Shown here piece by piece: positions 1-5,776 of a stretch of 6,460 bases of DNA. A program made the position numbers and the translations under genes. The first letter of the stretch is position 1; the number at the start of each line of letters is the position of its first letter. The notes beneath the pieces are model-generated. The model searched no databases and was not told the origin of the DNA. It saw only the letters and a list, made by a program, of their open reading frames with translations. Source of the stretch: Sulfurovum sp. (lineage in GTDB: Bacteria > Campylobacterota > Campylobacteria > Campylobacterales > Sulfurovaceae); assembly GCA_004377245.1 (NCBI GenBank), contig SOIK01000176.1:1-6460 (forward strand). The letters run 5' to 3'.

Positions 1-404
1 TTGATGATTTGAGGTTCTTTGATGTCTTTTGGTAATTTTGCACGAATTTTAGAGAGAGCGTTGGTAACATCATTCACCGCGGTATCGATATTTTTACTGT
101 ACTCAAACTCTGCTCGAATAACAGTGACTTCATCAATGGTATTGGAATAGGCACGTCGTATCTCATCTAGTGCATAAAGCTCCTCTTCAACAGGTACGGC
201 AATGTTACTTGCCATCGTCTTGGCTGACGCTCCAGGTTGGACAATGACCAATGCTACTTCAGGGTAGTTGGAGTTAGGGAAAAGGTTGCGGTGCATTTTC
301 CCGTAACCCATGATTCCGGTAAAGACAAATAGTGCTAGAAAAGAGAGGATAATATGAGGTTTTTTGAGAATCTTCTCTACCCAGGAGCTGGATTCTTTAC
401 TCAT
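1..404 (-). CDS. RND-family efflux pump inner-membrane subunit, N-terminal part (runs off the left edge)
   Basis: Translation from the ATG at 404 to the window edge gives 134 residues of an open frame. Residues about 17-34 form a hydrophobic first membrane helix after a basic cytoplasmic stretch. It is followed by NLFPNSNYPEVALV and a PGASAKTMASNIAVPVEEEL segment, the usual start of the first porter subdomain in RND pumps (FP..P.V.V...PGAS...V...V..P.E..L). Further on, IDTAVNDVTNALSKIRAKLP matches the family's D...A..DV......LP region. Such pumps are proton-driven trimeric antiporters of about 1000 residues that expel substrates through an adaptor and an outer-membrane channel, both encoded just upstream here. 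The start overlaps the end of the adaptor gene by 8 bp (ATGAGTAA), implying translational coupling. The proton-relay residues lie outside the window, so substrate class (drug-type versus metal-type) cannot be judged. Confidence 0.9.
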   Translation of the reverse strand, partial: MSKESSSWVEKILKKPHIILSFLALFVFTGIMGYGKMHRNLFPNSNYPEVALVIVQPGASAKTMASNIAVPVEEELYALDEIRRAYSNTIDEVTVIRAEFEYSKNIDTAVNDVTNALSKIRAKLPKDIKEPQII

Positions 405-1476
405 CTTTTGCCCCTATGATCTCTACCTTGTCATACGCAGGAAGTTGTGCCAACTTTACTTCACTGGCTTTTGCCACTGCTGTGGTAGGGCAAGGAGAGA
501 TAAGCAGATGATCAGCCTCTTGCATTTTTACACTTACCTGCAAAGGTGTAAATTTACCCTTTGCATAGGTCATCACAAAAGTGCCCTCTTTTTTATGTAG
601 CACTGTATCACTTGGTACGATACACCCCTTGGCCTCTTTTGTCAGAACTTCAATGTTCATGCTGCTTCCTACAGGTAAATCAAGTGTAGAAGTAAGTTTA
701 ACCTCTGCAGTCATCAAACCATTTTGAGAAGTCGTATAGATAGATTTAATGCGACCTACCTTTTGACCAGCTGCCAATACCAATTGGTCTTTTTGAACAG
801 AGGTATGATGTGGTGCATAAGAAAACAGTAATTTCTTCACACCGTTGCTCATACTGAGTATTGGTTTACCTGATGCTGCCAAATCACCCTCATGAAGGAG
901 TATAGCGTCTATCTCTCCGTCAAAAGGAGCTACGATTTTAAGGTAAGAGAGTTGGTGGCCCAGTTGTTCTATTTTTTGCATAGTGTTTTCTACAACAGCC
1001 TCTTTGGCTTTCATAGCTACTTTTGAGATATCTAGTTTCTCTTTGGCTAATCCTCCCACTTTAAAGAGCTTCACATTACGCATATAAATACTTTTTGCTA
1101 AAGCCCGATCATTACGCTGTGCTATTAGAGTAGCTTGTACAGCTTGGATGTTAGACTGTAACTCTGTCTCGTCTATGTGTACAAGCAGATCACCCTGCTT
1201 CACCTTTTGAGACTCCTCCACAAATACACGCTCCACATAGCCTGCCAGTTTAGTAGAGAGCTTGATGCTTTTATCTGAACCCACTTGTGCCAGATAAGAC
1301 TCTCTATTGTTCATCATCCCCTGCGTAGGGTTAACCACTGATACGGTTACCGATGCAACGGTAGGTAATGCTTCATTGGCTATTTCTGCTTTTCTACTCT
1401 CCAAAAGCCCTTTACCTTTAATCATAAGTGCCGCTACCGCAACAATGACTACAATAGTGATAATAATTTTTTTCAT
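397..1476 (-). CDS. Periplasmic adaptor (membrane fusion) protein of an RND efflux system, HlyD/AcrA type
   Basis: A 359-residue protein with an N-terminal membrane anchor (residues about 4-20, no lipobox cysteine), so probably held by a single helix rather than a lipid. The two halves of the biotinyl-lipoyl-like domain are visible: AGYVERVFVEESQKVKQGD at about 78-96 and IVAPFDGEIDAILLHEGD at about 181-198. Between them, residues about 103-175 are charged, Ala/Leu-rich and helical, consistent with the coiled-coil hairpin that docks on the outer-membrane channel. The beta-barrel and membrane-proximal parts follow, with GSSMNIEVLTKEAKGCIVPSDTV at about 270-292. It bridges the RND pump and the TolC-like channel across the periplasm. 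Its ATG overlaps the stop of the upstream gene as TAATG, with AGGGG a few bases upstream as ribosome-binding site, and its end overlaps the pump gene by 8 bp. The adaptor call is strong; the transported substrate is unknown. Confidence 0.93.
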   Translation of the reverse strand: MKKIIITIVVIVAVAALMIKGKGLLESRKAEIANEALPTVASVTVSVVNPTQGMMNNRESYLAQVGSDKSIKLSTKLAGYVERVFVEESQKVKQGDLLVHIDETELQSNIQAVQATLIAQRNDRALAKSIYMRNVKLFKVGGLAKEKLDISKVAMKAKEAVVENTMQKIEQLGHQLSYLKIVAPFDGEIDAILLHEGDLAASGKPILSMSNGVKKLLFSYAPHHTSVQKDQLVLAAGQKVGRIKSIYTTSQNGLMTAEVKLTSTLDLPVGSSMNIEVLTKEAKGCIVPSDTVLHKKEGTFVMTYAKGKFTPLQVSVKMQEADHLLISPCPTTAVAKASEVKLAQLPAYDKVEIIGAKDE

Positions 1477-2756
1477 TAGTTAACCCCTCTTTCTAACAAA
1501 TAATCTAAATAATAGATACTTTTTTTATAATTGTATTTACTCTCAATAAGCTTTGCCTGTGCCAATTGTCTTTTCCCTTTTGCCAAAAGCAGATCATTGA
1601 GTGTTGCAACATCATTTGCATAACGTACTTTTTCTATACTTTCACTCTTCTTTGAGAGGCGTAGTTGTGCACTGTTTCCCAGATACTCAGCATAACTCTG
1701 TTTGACTTTCTCTACCCCTTGGGTCAAAAGTTTTCGTAGATCAAGGAGTGTTTGCTCTTTTTTAAAGGTGGCTTCCATCTTGGCTATCTTTGCTTGCTGC
1801 ACGCCCAAGTCTCTTTTACCAAAGTCTACAAGGTTCCATTTCACATTCACACCCACTTGCCACAATGTTTCATTATCCCAAGATTTACTGGCTTCGTCTT
1901 CACCATAGTTTTTACCCACATAACTTGAGAGATTCACCTGAGGGAGTTTGGCTGATCTGCTTTTAGCTATCATTTTATCTGCTTTAGCTAGAGCCATATC
2001 TTCCATCTCTACTTTAGCTAAGCCTGATGCTTTTGCATAGAGTTTGTTCACACTGTAACGAGGCTTTTTCACCTTAATACGTAATGGAGTTACCTTTTCT
2101 ACTCTCTTTCCTACCAGTGAAGAGAGTGTTGCTTTTGTCATCTCTATATTACTTGCTAGTATCTCTTGTTGTGTTTGTGATGCCTGAGAATCTGACTGGG
2201 CTTTAAACAAATCTATCTTTGCTTTTTTCCCTACTTTTACTTCATAGGCAATTTGTTTTGTAAGCTTTTTAAGTGCATGGGTGTAAGCGCGTTGTGCTTT
2301 TAGTATCTCTTTTTGTGCCAAAATAGAAAGGTAGAGTGACCGAATGTTATAAACCAATTGCTCTTTAGTCAATCTTGCTTTTGCAGTTGACATCTGCGCA
2401 GCAATGTTATCTATCTCTATCTGTCTTGTTTGTGCAAATCCTGTAAAAAGAGGCACATTATAAGCCATACCTGCGGAGAAAAGATCTTTTGTAGTAGTGA
2501 CTGGTCCACTAGCAATGATCGTAGGTGTAAGAGGCATAAGTGTGCGAGGTGTATTATAATGCGTATAATCTCCCACAAGATCAAGTGACCCATACTGCTG
2601 AACCCTACTCTCTTCACGCTTTATTTGTGCCAATTCTATCTGTGCTTGACTCTGCTTTACTACTGTACTGTGTTTTGTAGCATACTGGGTGAGTCCATTC
2701 AACGTACTACTAAACAGAGGTACAGTTAATAAAAGTATATAAAAAATTCGTGACAT
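1476..2756 (-). CDS. TolC-like outer-membrane efflux protein
   Basis: A 426-residue protein beginning MSRIFYILLLTVPLFSS, a Sec-type signal peptide. The body is long amphipathic helices rich in Ala, Lys, Gln and Leu, arranged as two similar halves. Each half has a beta-strand pair of the outer-membrane barrel: YNVPLFTGF in the first and NVKWNLVDFGKRD in the second, both the characteristic (P/N)L(F/V)(T/D)(G/F)G type turn of this family. The length fits TolC/CusC-type proteins (about 420-480). It forms the trimeric outer-membrane duct for the adaptor and RND pump encoded directly downstream. The frame is open to a TTG at 2771, but the ATG at 2756 is preferred because GAGGAG lies 7 bases before it and the signal peptide then starts normally. 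The stop overlaps the adaptor start (TAATG). A 66-bp gap before it holds a candidate promoter and operator. Confidence 0.92.
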   Translation of the reverse strand: MSRIFYILLLTVPLFSSTLNGLTQYATKHSTVVKQSQAQIELAQIKREESRVQQYGSLDLVGDYTHYNTPRTLMPLTPTIIASGPVTTTKDLFSAGMAYNVPLFTGFAQTRQIEIDNIAAQMSTAKARLTKEQLVYNIRSLYLSILAQKEILKAQRAYTHALKKLTKQIAYEVKVGKKAKIDLFKAQSDSQASQTQQEILASNIEMTKATLSSLVGKRVEKVTPLRIKVKKPRYSVNKLYAKASGLAKVEMEDMALAKADKMIAKSRSAKLPQVNLSSYVGKNYGEDEASKSWDNETLWQVGVNVKWNLVDFGKRDLGVQQAKIAKMEATFKKEQTLLDLRKLLTQGVEKVKQSYAEYLGNSAQLRLSKKSESIEKVRYANDVATLNDLLLAKGKRQLAQAKLIESKYNYKKSIYYLDYLLERGVN

Positions 2757-2763
2757 TGATTTG

Positions 2764-2769
2764 CTCCTC
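2764..2769 (-). promoter_or_regulatory. Ribosome-binding site of the TolC-like gene
   Basis: GAGGAG on the minus strand sits 7 bases before the ATG at 2756. It overlaps the alternative upstream TTG (2771-2769) and so argues against that start. Confidence 0.75.
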
Positions 2770-2782
2770 AATCCAATTAAGG

Positions 2783-2819
2783 ATATTAGGATACAAAGCC
2801 AATATGAATTTAAAGTGAA
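2783..2819 (-). promoter_or_regulatory. Candidate operator (11-bp direct repeat) and promoter before the efflux genes
   Basis: Reading the minus strand, TTCAC (2819-2815) and TTCAT (2808-2804) are direct repeats spaced exactly 11 bp start to start, followed by ATTGG. A possible -10 box, TAATAT (2788-2783), lies 15 bases further on, with no good -35 box, as expected for an activator-dependent promoter. The same block with 18 of 21 positions identical occurs before the first cytochrome gene (5756-5776). OmpR/PhoB-family regulators are known to bind tandem half-sites of this period, and one is encoded in this operon; the link is inference. It could give the pump genes their own promoter within the larger operon. 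Confidence 0.45.
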
Positions 2820-2822
2820 TTA

Positions 2823-3182
2823 TTAAGGCAACATCAACTTTTTCTTTACATCAAAGGTATTTAGGTAACTCTCTATCATTTTTTGTAACTTATCGTCATC
2901 TAGCATTAATGCTTCTTTCATAGGAAATTTCAAAAAGAACTGAGGAGGCATGATAGAGTGCTTTTGATCAGGGTTTTTAATATAAGAAAATATCGCCTCT
3001 TGCATACGTTCAAAAGTACTATATTTCATAAGGTAACGCCTATAGATCAAGGCACTGGGGATTTGCTGTTCTACATGACACTGTAAACACTCTTTTTGTA
3101 ATTGTTGTTTATCTTCCACGCTTACATCTTGAGCATTTACCAGTATGTAAAGCAAAGAAAAAAAGAATATTACTTTTCCCAT
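2823..3182 (-). CDS. Small periplasmic c-type cytochrome (single haem)
   Basis: A 119-residue protein with a signal-peptide-like start (MGKVIFFFSLLYILVNA, cleavage probably before QDV) and one CLQCH haem-attachment motif (Cys32, Cys35, His36). The IMPP around Met78 offers a possible axial methionine ligand, as MP motifs do in class I cytochromes c. The C-terminal half is helical and charged. It should be exported and carry one covalent haem; electron donor and acceptor are unknown. The ATG overlaps the 3' end of the HK2 gene by 13 bp, and a strong GGAGGT (3197-3192) sits 9 bases upstream inside that gene. Placement directly after a sensor kinase, with another small cytochrome on the other side of the regulator, suggests a role in redox sensing or in the stress that the pump answers, but nothing in the sequence proves this. 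Confidence 0.8.
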   Translation of the reverse strand: MGKVIFFFSLLYILVNAQDVSVEDKQQLQKECLQCHVEQQIPSALIYRRYLMKYSTFERMQEAIFSYIKNPDQKHSIMPPQFFLKFPMKEALMLDDDKLQKMIESYLNTFDVKKKLMLP

Positions 3183-4327
3183 CTTATCTCTACCTCCGTT
3201 CCTTTTTGTAGTTCTGAAGTAATGTGTAAAACAAAACCATAATTGTTGACAACTTGGTTGACAATATCAAGTCCTATACCAAATCCGCCCTCACTTTTGT
3301 TTGCACGTTTAAAACGTTTAGAAATACCCTTCAAATCTTTTTGGGCAATACCTATACCTGTATCTATAATGCGTAAAGATTCCTCTGTAAGTTTCACTGT
3401 TAAGGTACCCTTTGTTTTATTGTATTTTATAGCGTTAGAGAGTAAATTATCTATGAGTCGTACCCCATCATTTGGATCCATCTCCAGTATCTTTTTGGGT
3501 ATCAATTCTAACTGAGTGGTAAGTCCTTTACTTTGTACCATTGATGAGAAATACACCATTCTCTCCTCTATCATTTTAGTGATATTCACTGGCTCTATCT
3601 GTCGATGGTAATCATGATTGAGATTAAGATAAGTTAAGTCTTCATAGATGCGACTCAGTGTTTTAGAAGCTATCTCAATGCGCTGTAACTCTTCACTCTT
3701 TTCATATTTTCCATAAGTCTCTATCATCTCAATATTGGTTAAGATAGTACTAATGGGGGTATTGAGTTCATGCGTTGTATCTTGTATAAAATGATTCATC
3801 TGCTCTATAGAATCACGCATAGGCGCAGTAAAAAGTCTTCCTAAAAAATAGCCTAAAATAGTAAAGAACAGACCTGCACCCAGCATAAACCAAATGATCT
3901 TTTCTTGCAAGGCTGCAATGGGGCTTTTATCTATCTCTTTAGAAACCATTAGATAGGCTGCACCTAAATAGTAAGGTTCTATCTTAGCCACATAATAAAG
4001 TCTTTTTTCATCACTGTAATGATCACTATGCTCTAATGTTGGTCTATTTTCAAAAGTACCAAAAATGTACGCTTTATCTAAATCATAAATAGCAGAATCA
4101 AAAGCCTTACTTACAGGATAGATAAGTTTGTCATCAAAACTTTTATGCAATATTCTTAATTTGGATTTAACGTTTTCTGATTGGTATTTGAGTGTTTCTC
4201 TTTGCTGATCAAGTAAATCATGTTTTGCTGAGACATAAAATATCCAGGAAGCCAAAGAGAAGAGCAGGAAGGTTGACCCTAAGTAGATCAACAAAAAACG
4301 GACTAAACTTCTCTGTTCGCTACTCAT
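3170..4327 (-). CDS. Membrane sensor histidine kinase (HK2), complete
   Basis: From the ATG at 4327 the protein is 385 residues. Domains in order: membrane helix 1 at about 9-31; a periplasmic sensor region of about 115 residues (32-143) with no family I recognise; membrane helix 2 at about 144-165; a dimerisation/phosphoacceptor helix with DTTHELNTPISTI (His186); and an HATPase_c domain with N box LIDNLLSNAIKYNK (Asn294, Asn298), G1 box IIDTGIGI (Asp322), F box KRFKRANK and G2 box GGFGIGL (347-353). All catalytic boxes look intact. The likely partner is the response regulator encoded just upstream. The frame stays open through GTG (4339) and TTG (4351), which would add 4 or 8 residues read from the terminal repeat of the inserted element. 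ATG 4327 is preferred because it is the start expected before the insertion. No strong ribosome-binding site precedes it now; a GTGGGTG is the best candidate. Confidence 0.92.
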   Translation of the reverse strand: MSSEQRSLVRFLLIYLGSTFLLFSLASWIFYVSAKHDLLDQQRETLKYQSENVKSKLRILHKSFDDKLIYPVSKAFDSAIYDLDKAYIFGTFENRPTLEHSDHYSDEKRLYYVAKIEPYYLGAAYLMVSKEIDKSPIAALQEKIIWFMLGAGLFFTILGYFLGRLFTAPMRDSIEQMNHFIQDTTHELNTPISTILTNIEMIETYGKYEKSEELQRIEIASKTLSRIYEDLTYLNLNHDYHRQIEPVNITKMIEERMVYFSSMVQSKGLTTQLELIPKKILEMDPNDGVRLIDNLLSNAIKYNKTKGTLTVKLTEESLRIIDTGIGIAQKDLKGISKRFKRANKSEGGFGIGLDIVNQVVNNYGFVLHITSELQKGTEVEIRWEK

Positions 4328-4358
4328 TACGACACCCACTAGATAGCCCAATCTTTAA
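4326..4358. repeat. Left terminal inverted repeat of the inserted element
   Basis: Matches the reverse complement of 4561-4593 at 32 of 33 positions (one mismatch, 4352 against 4567). The outermost four bases, ATTA, face TAAT at the other end and probably belong to the duplicated TA target plus chance symmetry, leaving about 29 bp (4330-4358) for the repeat itself, beginning CGACACCCAC. Confidence 0.95.
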
Positions 4359-4359
4359 T

Positions 4360-4453
4360 GCAATGATTTCGTTCATAATCAAGGCAGGTTTTTGAAGGAC
4401 TCGCCTTAGCGAATTCGAGAAAATTTAACGTAGAGTATGGACGAAAGCATTGC
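4360..4453. repeat. Internal inverted repeat, arm 1 of the element
   Basis: 4360-4380 pairs with 4433-4453 at 18 of 21 positions, starting one base inside the left terminal repeat. One of the mismatches (4373/4440) would be a G-U pair in a plus-strand transcript. Inside it, AAGGC (4381-4385) and GCCTT (4403-4407) form a smaller stem, and CGAATTCG is self-complementary. Confidence 0.8.
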
Positions 4454-4463
4454 ACCCATAGGG

Positions 4464-4560
4464 AGAGACGAGAAGAAGCAATCTGCAACCAAAAAAATCT
4501 TTGTATTAGCCAGCTAGTCCTACAGCTTTTTTTACTCACATCTTACTCCTTCTCGTCTCT
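4464..4560. repeat. Internal inverted repeat, arm 2 of the element
   Basis: 4464-4475 is a perfect 12-bp inverted match to 4549-4560, which abuts the right terminal repeat. Pairing continues imperfectly inward (about 28 of 37 positions over 4464-4500 against 4524-4560), including a run of seven A opposite seven T. The loop contains TAGC-CA-GCTA (4507-4516). Confidence 0.8.
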
Positions 4561-4593
4561 TTAAAGTTTGGGCTATCTAGTGGGTGTCGTAAT
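4561..4593. repeat. Right terminal inverted repeat of the inserted element
   Basis: Reverse complement of 4326-4358 with one mismatch. Its outer part (4577-4589) is read as the last codons of the response regulator (most of Y-D-T-H and the stop TAG), showing that the element has changed the end of that protein. Confidence 0.95.
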
Positions 4594-5254
4594 AACAAAA
4601 CCGATAGCCTATATTTTTAATAGTCTCTATCTTCTCTTTGCCTATCACAGCACGAAGTGTTTTAATATACGTACGAAGTGACCCTGCACTTGGCTCCTCA
4701 TCATACTCCCATAACGTTTCAAATATTTTCTCATACTCCAACAGTTCACTAGGATACTGCAAAAAAAGAGCCAGTAACTTTAACTCTTTGGTTTTAAGAG
4801 AGACCCTTTTGTTTTTTTCTGTCAACAACAATGACTTGGTATCAAACAATAAACCATCCCCTAAGTCTATCTTTTCATCATATGTACCATAGGTACGTTT
4901 GAGTAAAGATTCTACTCTTACCAGAAGCTCTTTAAGGGCAAAAGGTTTACGGATGTAGTCGTCACACCCACTGTCAAATCCTTGTGTAACATCCTTTACA
5001 CTATTGAGTGAAGTGATGAAAATAGCAGGGGTGTCTTTACCCTCACTACGCAGTGTTTTTAAAAACTCAAAACCATTTAAATGTGGCACTTTTACATCTA
5101 AAAGCATCAAGTCAATGTGTTTTTCATACGCAAGGTCCTGTGCCTGTAACCCATCATAGGCACAAAGCACCTCATAGCCTTTAAATAGTAGAAACTGCTT
5201 GATGGTATCACTAAGTTGTACATCATCCTCAAGCAGTAAAATAGTCTGGGTCAT
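4577..5254 (-). CDS. OmpR/PhoB-family response regulator
   Basis: A 225-residue two-domain regulator. The receiver domain (about 1-120) shows the acidic pair at Glu9-Asp10-Asp11, phosphoacceptor Asp53 in LLDVKVP, switch Thr81 or Ser82 in FITS, and Lys103 in RKPF. The C-terminal winged helix (about 130-220) includes LKTKELKLLALFLQYP, the recognition-helix region SAGSLRTYIKTLRAVIG, and the terminal hairpin TIKNIGYRF, all usual for OmpR/PhoB DNA-binding domains. It should be phosphorylated by HK2 or HK1 and bind direct-repeat operators; two candidates lie at 2804-2819 and 5761-5776. The frame is open to 5332, but ATG 5254 is chosen because it sits at the receiver's first strand and 4 bases after the cytochrome stop. 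The last four residues, YDTH, come from the inserted element; the ancestral protein probably ended at GYRFCY. Confidence 0.94.
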   Translation of the reverse strand: MTQTILLLEDDVQLSDTIKQFLLFKGYEVLCAYDGLQAQDLAYEKHIDLMLLDVKVPHLNGFEFLKTLRSEGKDTPAIFITSLNSVKDVTQGFDSGCDDYIRKPFALKELLVRVESLLKRTYGTYDEKIDLGDGLLFDTKSLLLTEKNKRVSLKTKELKLLALFLQYPSELLEYEKIFETLWEYDEEPSAGSLRTYIKTLRAVIGKEKIETIKNIGYRFCYYDTH

Positions 5255-5258
5255 ATAC

Positions 5259-5690
5259 TTATCTACCTTGTCCTCTTCTTTGTCCTCTTCTTTGCCCCAT
5301 ACCTCTAAAATCTGCAGGTGGAAAATTATCAAACATCCAACTTGTAATTTTAGTCAGTTCAGCTTCTGTTACATTGCCTTTTTGTGATGGCATCAAACCA
5401 AAACGTTCAATTTTTTGTGGCATACAGATCGCTTTCTTTTTTTGAGGATCCAGTACATAATCTACCATAAACTTCACAGCCTCGTCTTTGTTAGGGTAAG
5501 ACATCTTAATATGTCTCATCACACCCATAAGAGCAGGAGCAAGTACTTTGGACATATCTGTAGGTCTTGTTTTGGTATGACACATGGCACATTTAGCATC
5601 AAAAAGTCCTTCAGCAGTCTCAGTTGCCTGCACCCAAGAAGTTAAAGCAACGATTATTCCCAATGTAAATAATGTAGTTTTTAATTTCAT
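5259..5690 (-). CDS. Small periplasmic cytochrome c
   Basis: A 143-residue protein with a signal peptide (MKLKTTLFTLGIIVALTSWVQA, cleavage probably before TET) and one CAMCH haem-binding motif (Cys34, Cys37, His38). The following APALMGV is typical of class I cytochromes c. FGLMPS around Met100 is the likely axial ligand, while CMP at 89-91 gives a second methionine and an unpaired cysteine. The end (EAELTKITSWMFDNFPP) resembles the C-terminal helix of this fold. A low-complexity basic tail, GQRRGQRRGQGR, is added at the C-terminus. ATG 5690 has AAGGA 5 bases upstream; the longer frame from a TTG at 5717 would lack a proper signal peptide. The gene is the first after a candidate promoter and ends 4 bp before the response regulator start. 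Electron-transfer or redox-sensing role inferred from context only. Confidence 0.85.
   Translation of the reverse strand: MKLKTTLFTLGIIVALTSWVQATETAEGLFDAKCAMCHTKTRPTDMSKVLAPALMGVMRHIKMSYPNKDEAVKFMVDYVLDPQKKKAICMPQKIERFGLMPSQKGNVTEAELTKITSWMFDNFPPADFRGMGQRRGQRRGQGR
5269..5292 (-). repeat. 12-bp tandem duplication in the cytochrome c tail
   Basis: TGTCCTCTTCTT (plus strand) occurs twice in a row. It encodes the repeated GQRR of the basic C-terminal tail, and a degenerate extra copy (GQGR) follows. The length is a multiple of three, so copy-number change would keep the frame and alter only tail length. Confidence 0.85.
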
Positions 5691-5737
5691 AATAATCCTT
5701 TTTTTAATGTAGCGCAACTCTATTAAGAGCTATTCTC

Positions 5738-5776
5738 TATATAGATGATAATATACCAAAATGAATTAAACGTGAA
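5738..5776 (-). promoter_or_regulatory. Candidate operator (11-bp direct repeat) and promoter before the cytochrome c/regulator genes
   Basis: Reading the minus strand, TTCAC (5776-5772) and TTCAT (5765-5761) are direct repeats 11 bp apart, followed by TTTGG. Possible -10 boxes are TATATT (5755-5750), or TATATA (5743-5738) 17 bases after the second half-site. The block matches the one before the TolC-like gene at 18 of 21 positions. It overlaps the last codons and stop of HK1. A promoter here would drive cytochrome, regulator and HK2 separately from HK1 and could be autoregulated by the regulator; this is inference. Confidence 0.45.

Larger units (their letters stand above)
4330..4589. mobile_element. 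MITE-like 260-bp insertion between regulator and kinase genes
   Basis: A 260-bp segment bounded by 29-bp inverted repeats with a single mismatch and flanked on both sides by TA (4328-4329 and 4590-4591). Deleting it with one TA gives TTATTAATGAG at the junction, so the regulator would end GYRFCY and its stop would overlap the HK2 start as TAATG. That architecture recurs in this operon at 1476. A TA duplication is typical of IS630/Tc1/mariner transposition. An AT duplication shifted by two bases is also formally possible and would give an ATGAGTAG overlap instead; no longer duplication fits. The interior carries two further inverted repeats (4360-4453 and 4464-4560). It encodes no recognisable transposase. 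The only sizeable frame (GTG 4539 to a stop at 4339, 66 codons, AAGGAG 6 bases before it) ends inside the left repeat and could be a fused relic of transposase ends, but I cannot recognise a domain. Source transposon unidentified. Confidence 0.85.

Noticed and set aside
364..600. Plus-strand open frame opposite the adaptor gene
   Set aside because: Antisense shadow of a well-supported adaptor gene, with a cysteine/histidine-rich composition typical of spurious frames. The same applies to the other plus-strand frames at 1702-1908, 3243-3515, 4638-4892, 5415-5645 and 5971-6225.
2417..2617. Minus-strand frame inside the outer-membrane protein gene
   Set aside because: Out-of-frame overlap wholly within a gene with clear family motifs; no independent ribosome-binding site or domain.
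2771..2784. Small hairpin ATCC-N6-GGAT before the TolC-like gene as a terminator
   Set aside because: Only a 4-bp stem with no following T run in the direction of transcription, and it lies next to the ribosome-binding site.
4488..4534. Rho-independent terminator in the element (runs of seven A and seven T near small stems)
   Set aside because: The stems directly before the T runs are only about 4 bp and AT-rich; the A and T runs pair with each other as part of arm 2.
4339..4539. 66-codon minus-strand frame inside the inserted element, with GTG start and a good AAGGAG upstream
   Set aside because: It is dictated by the inverted repeats, ends in the terminal repeat and shows no domain I recognise. 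Kept only as a possible transposase relic in the element entry.
4326..4593. Native riboswitch or attenuator between regulator and kinase
   Set aside because: Terminal repeats beginning next to a TA on both sides, and restoration of a coupled junction on removal, fit an insertion better. A secondary regulatory effect remains possible.
5255..5332. Longer start for the response regulator
   Set aside because: The extra residues are translated from the cytochrome's repeat tail in another frame and precede a complete receiver domain start at MTQTILLLEDD.
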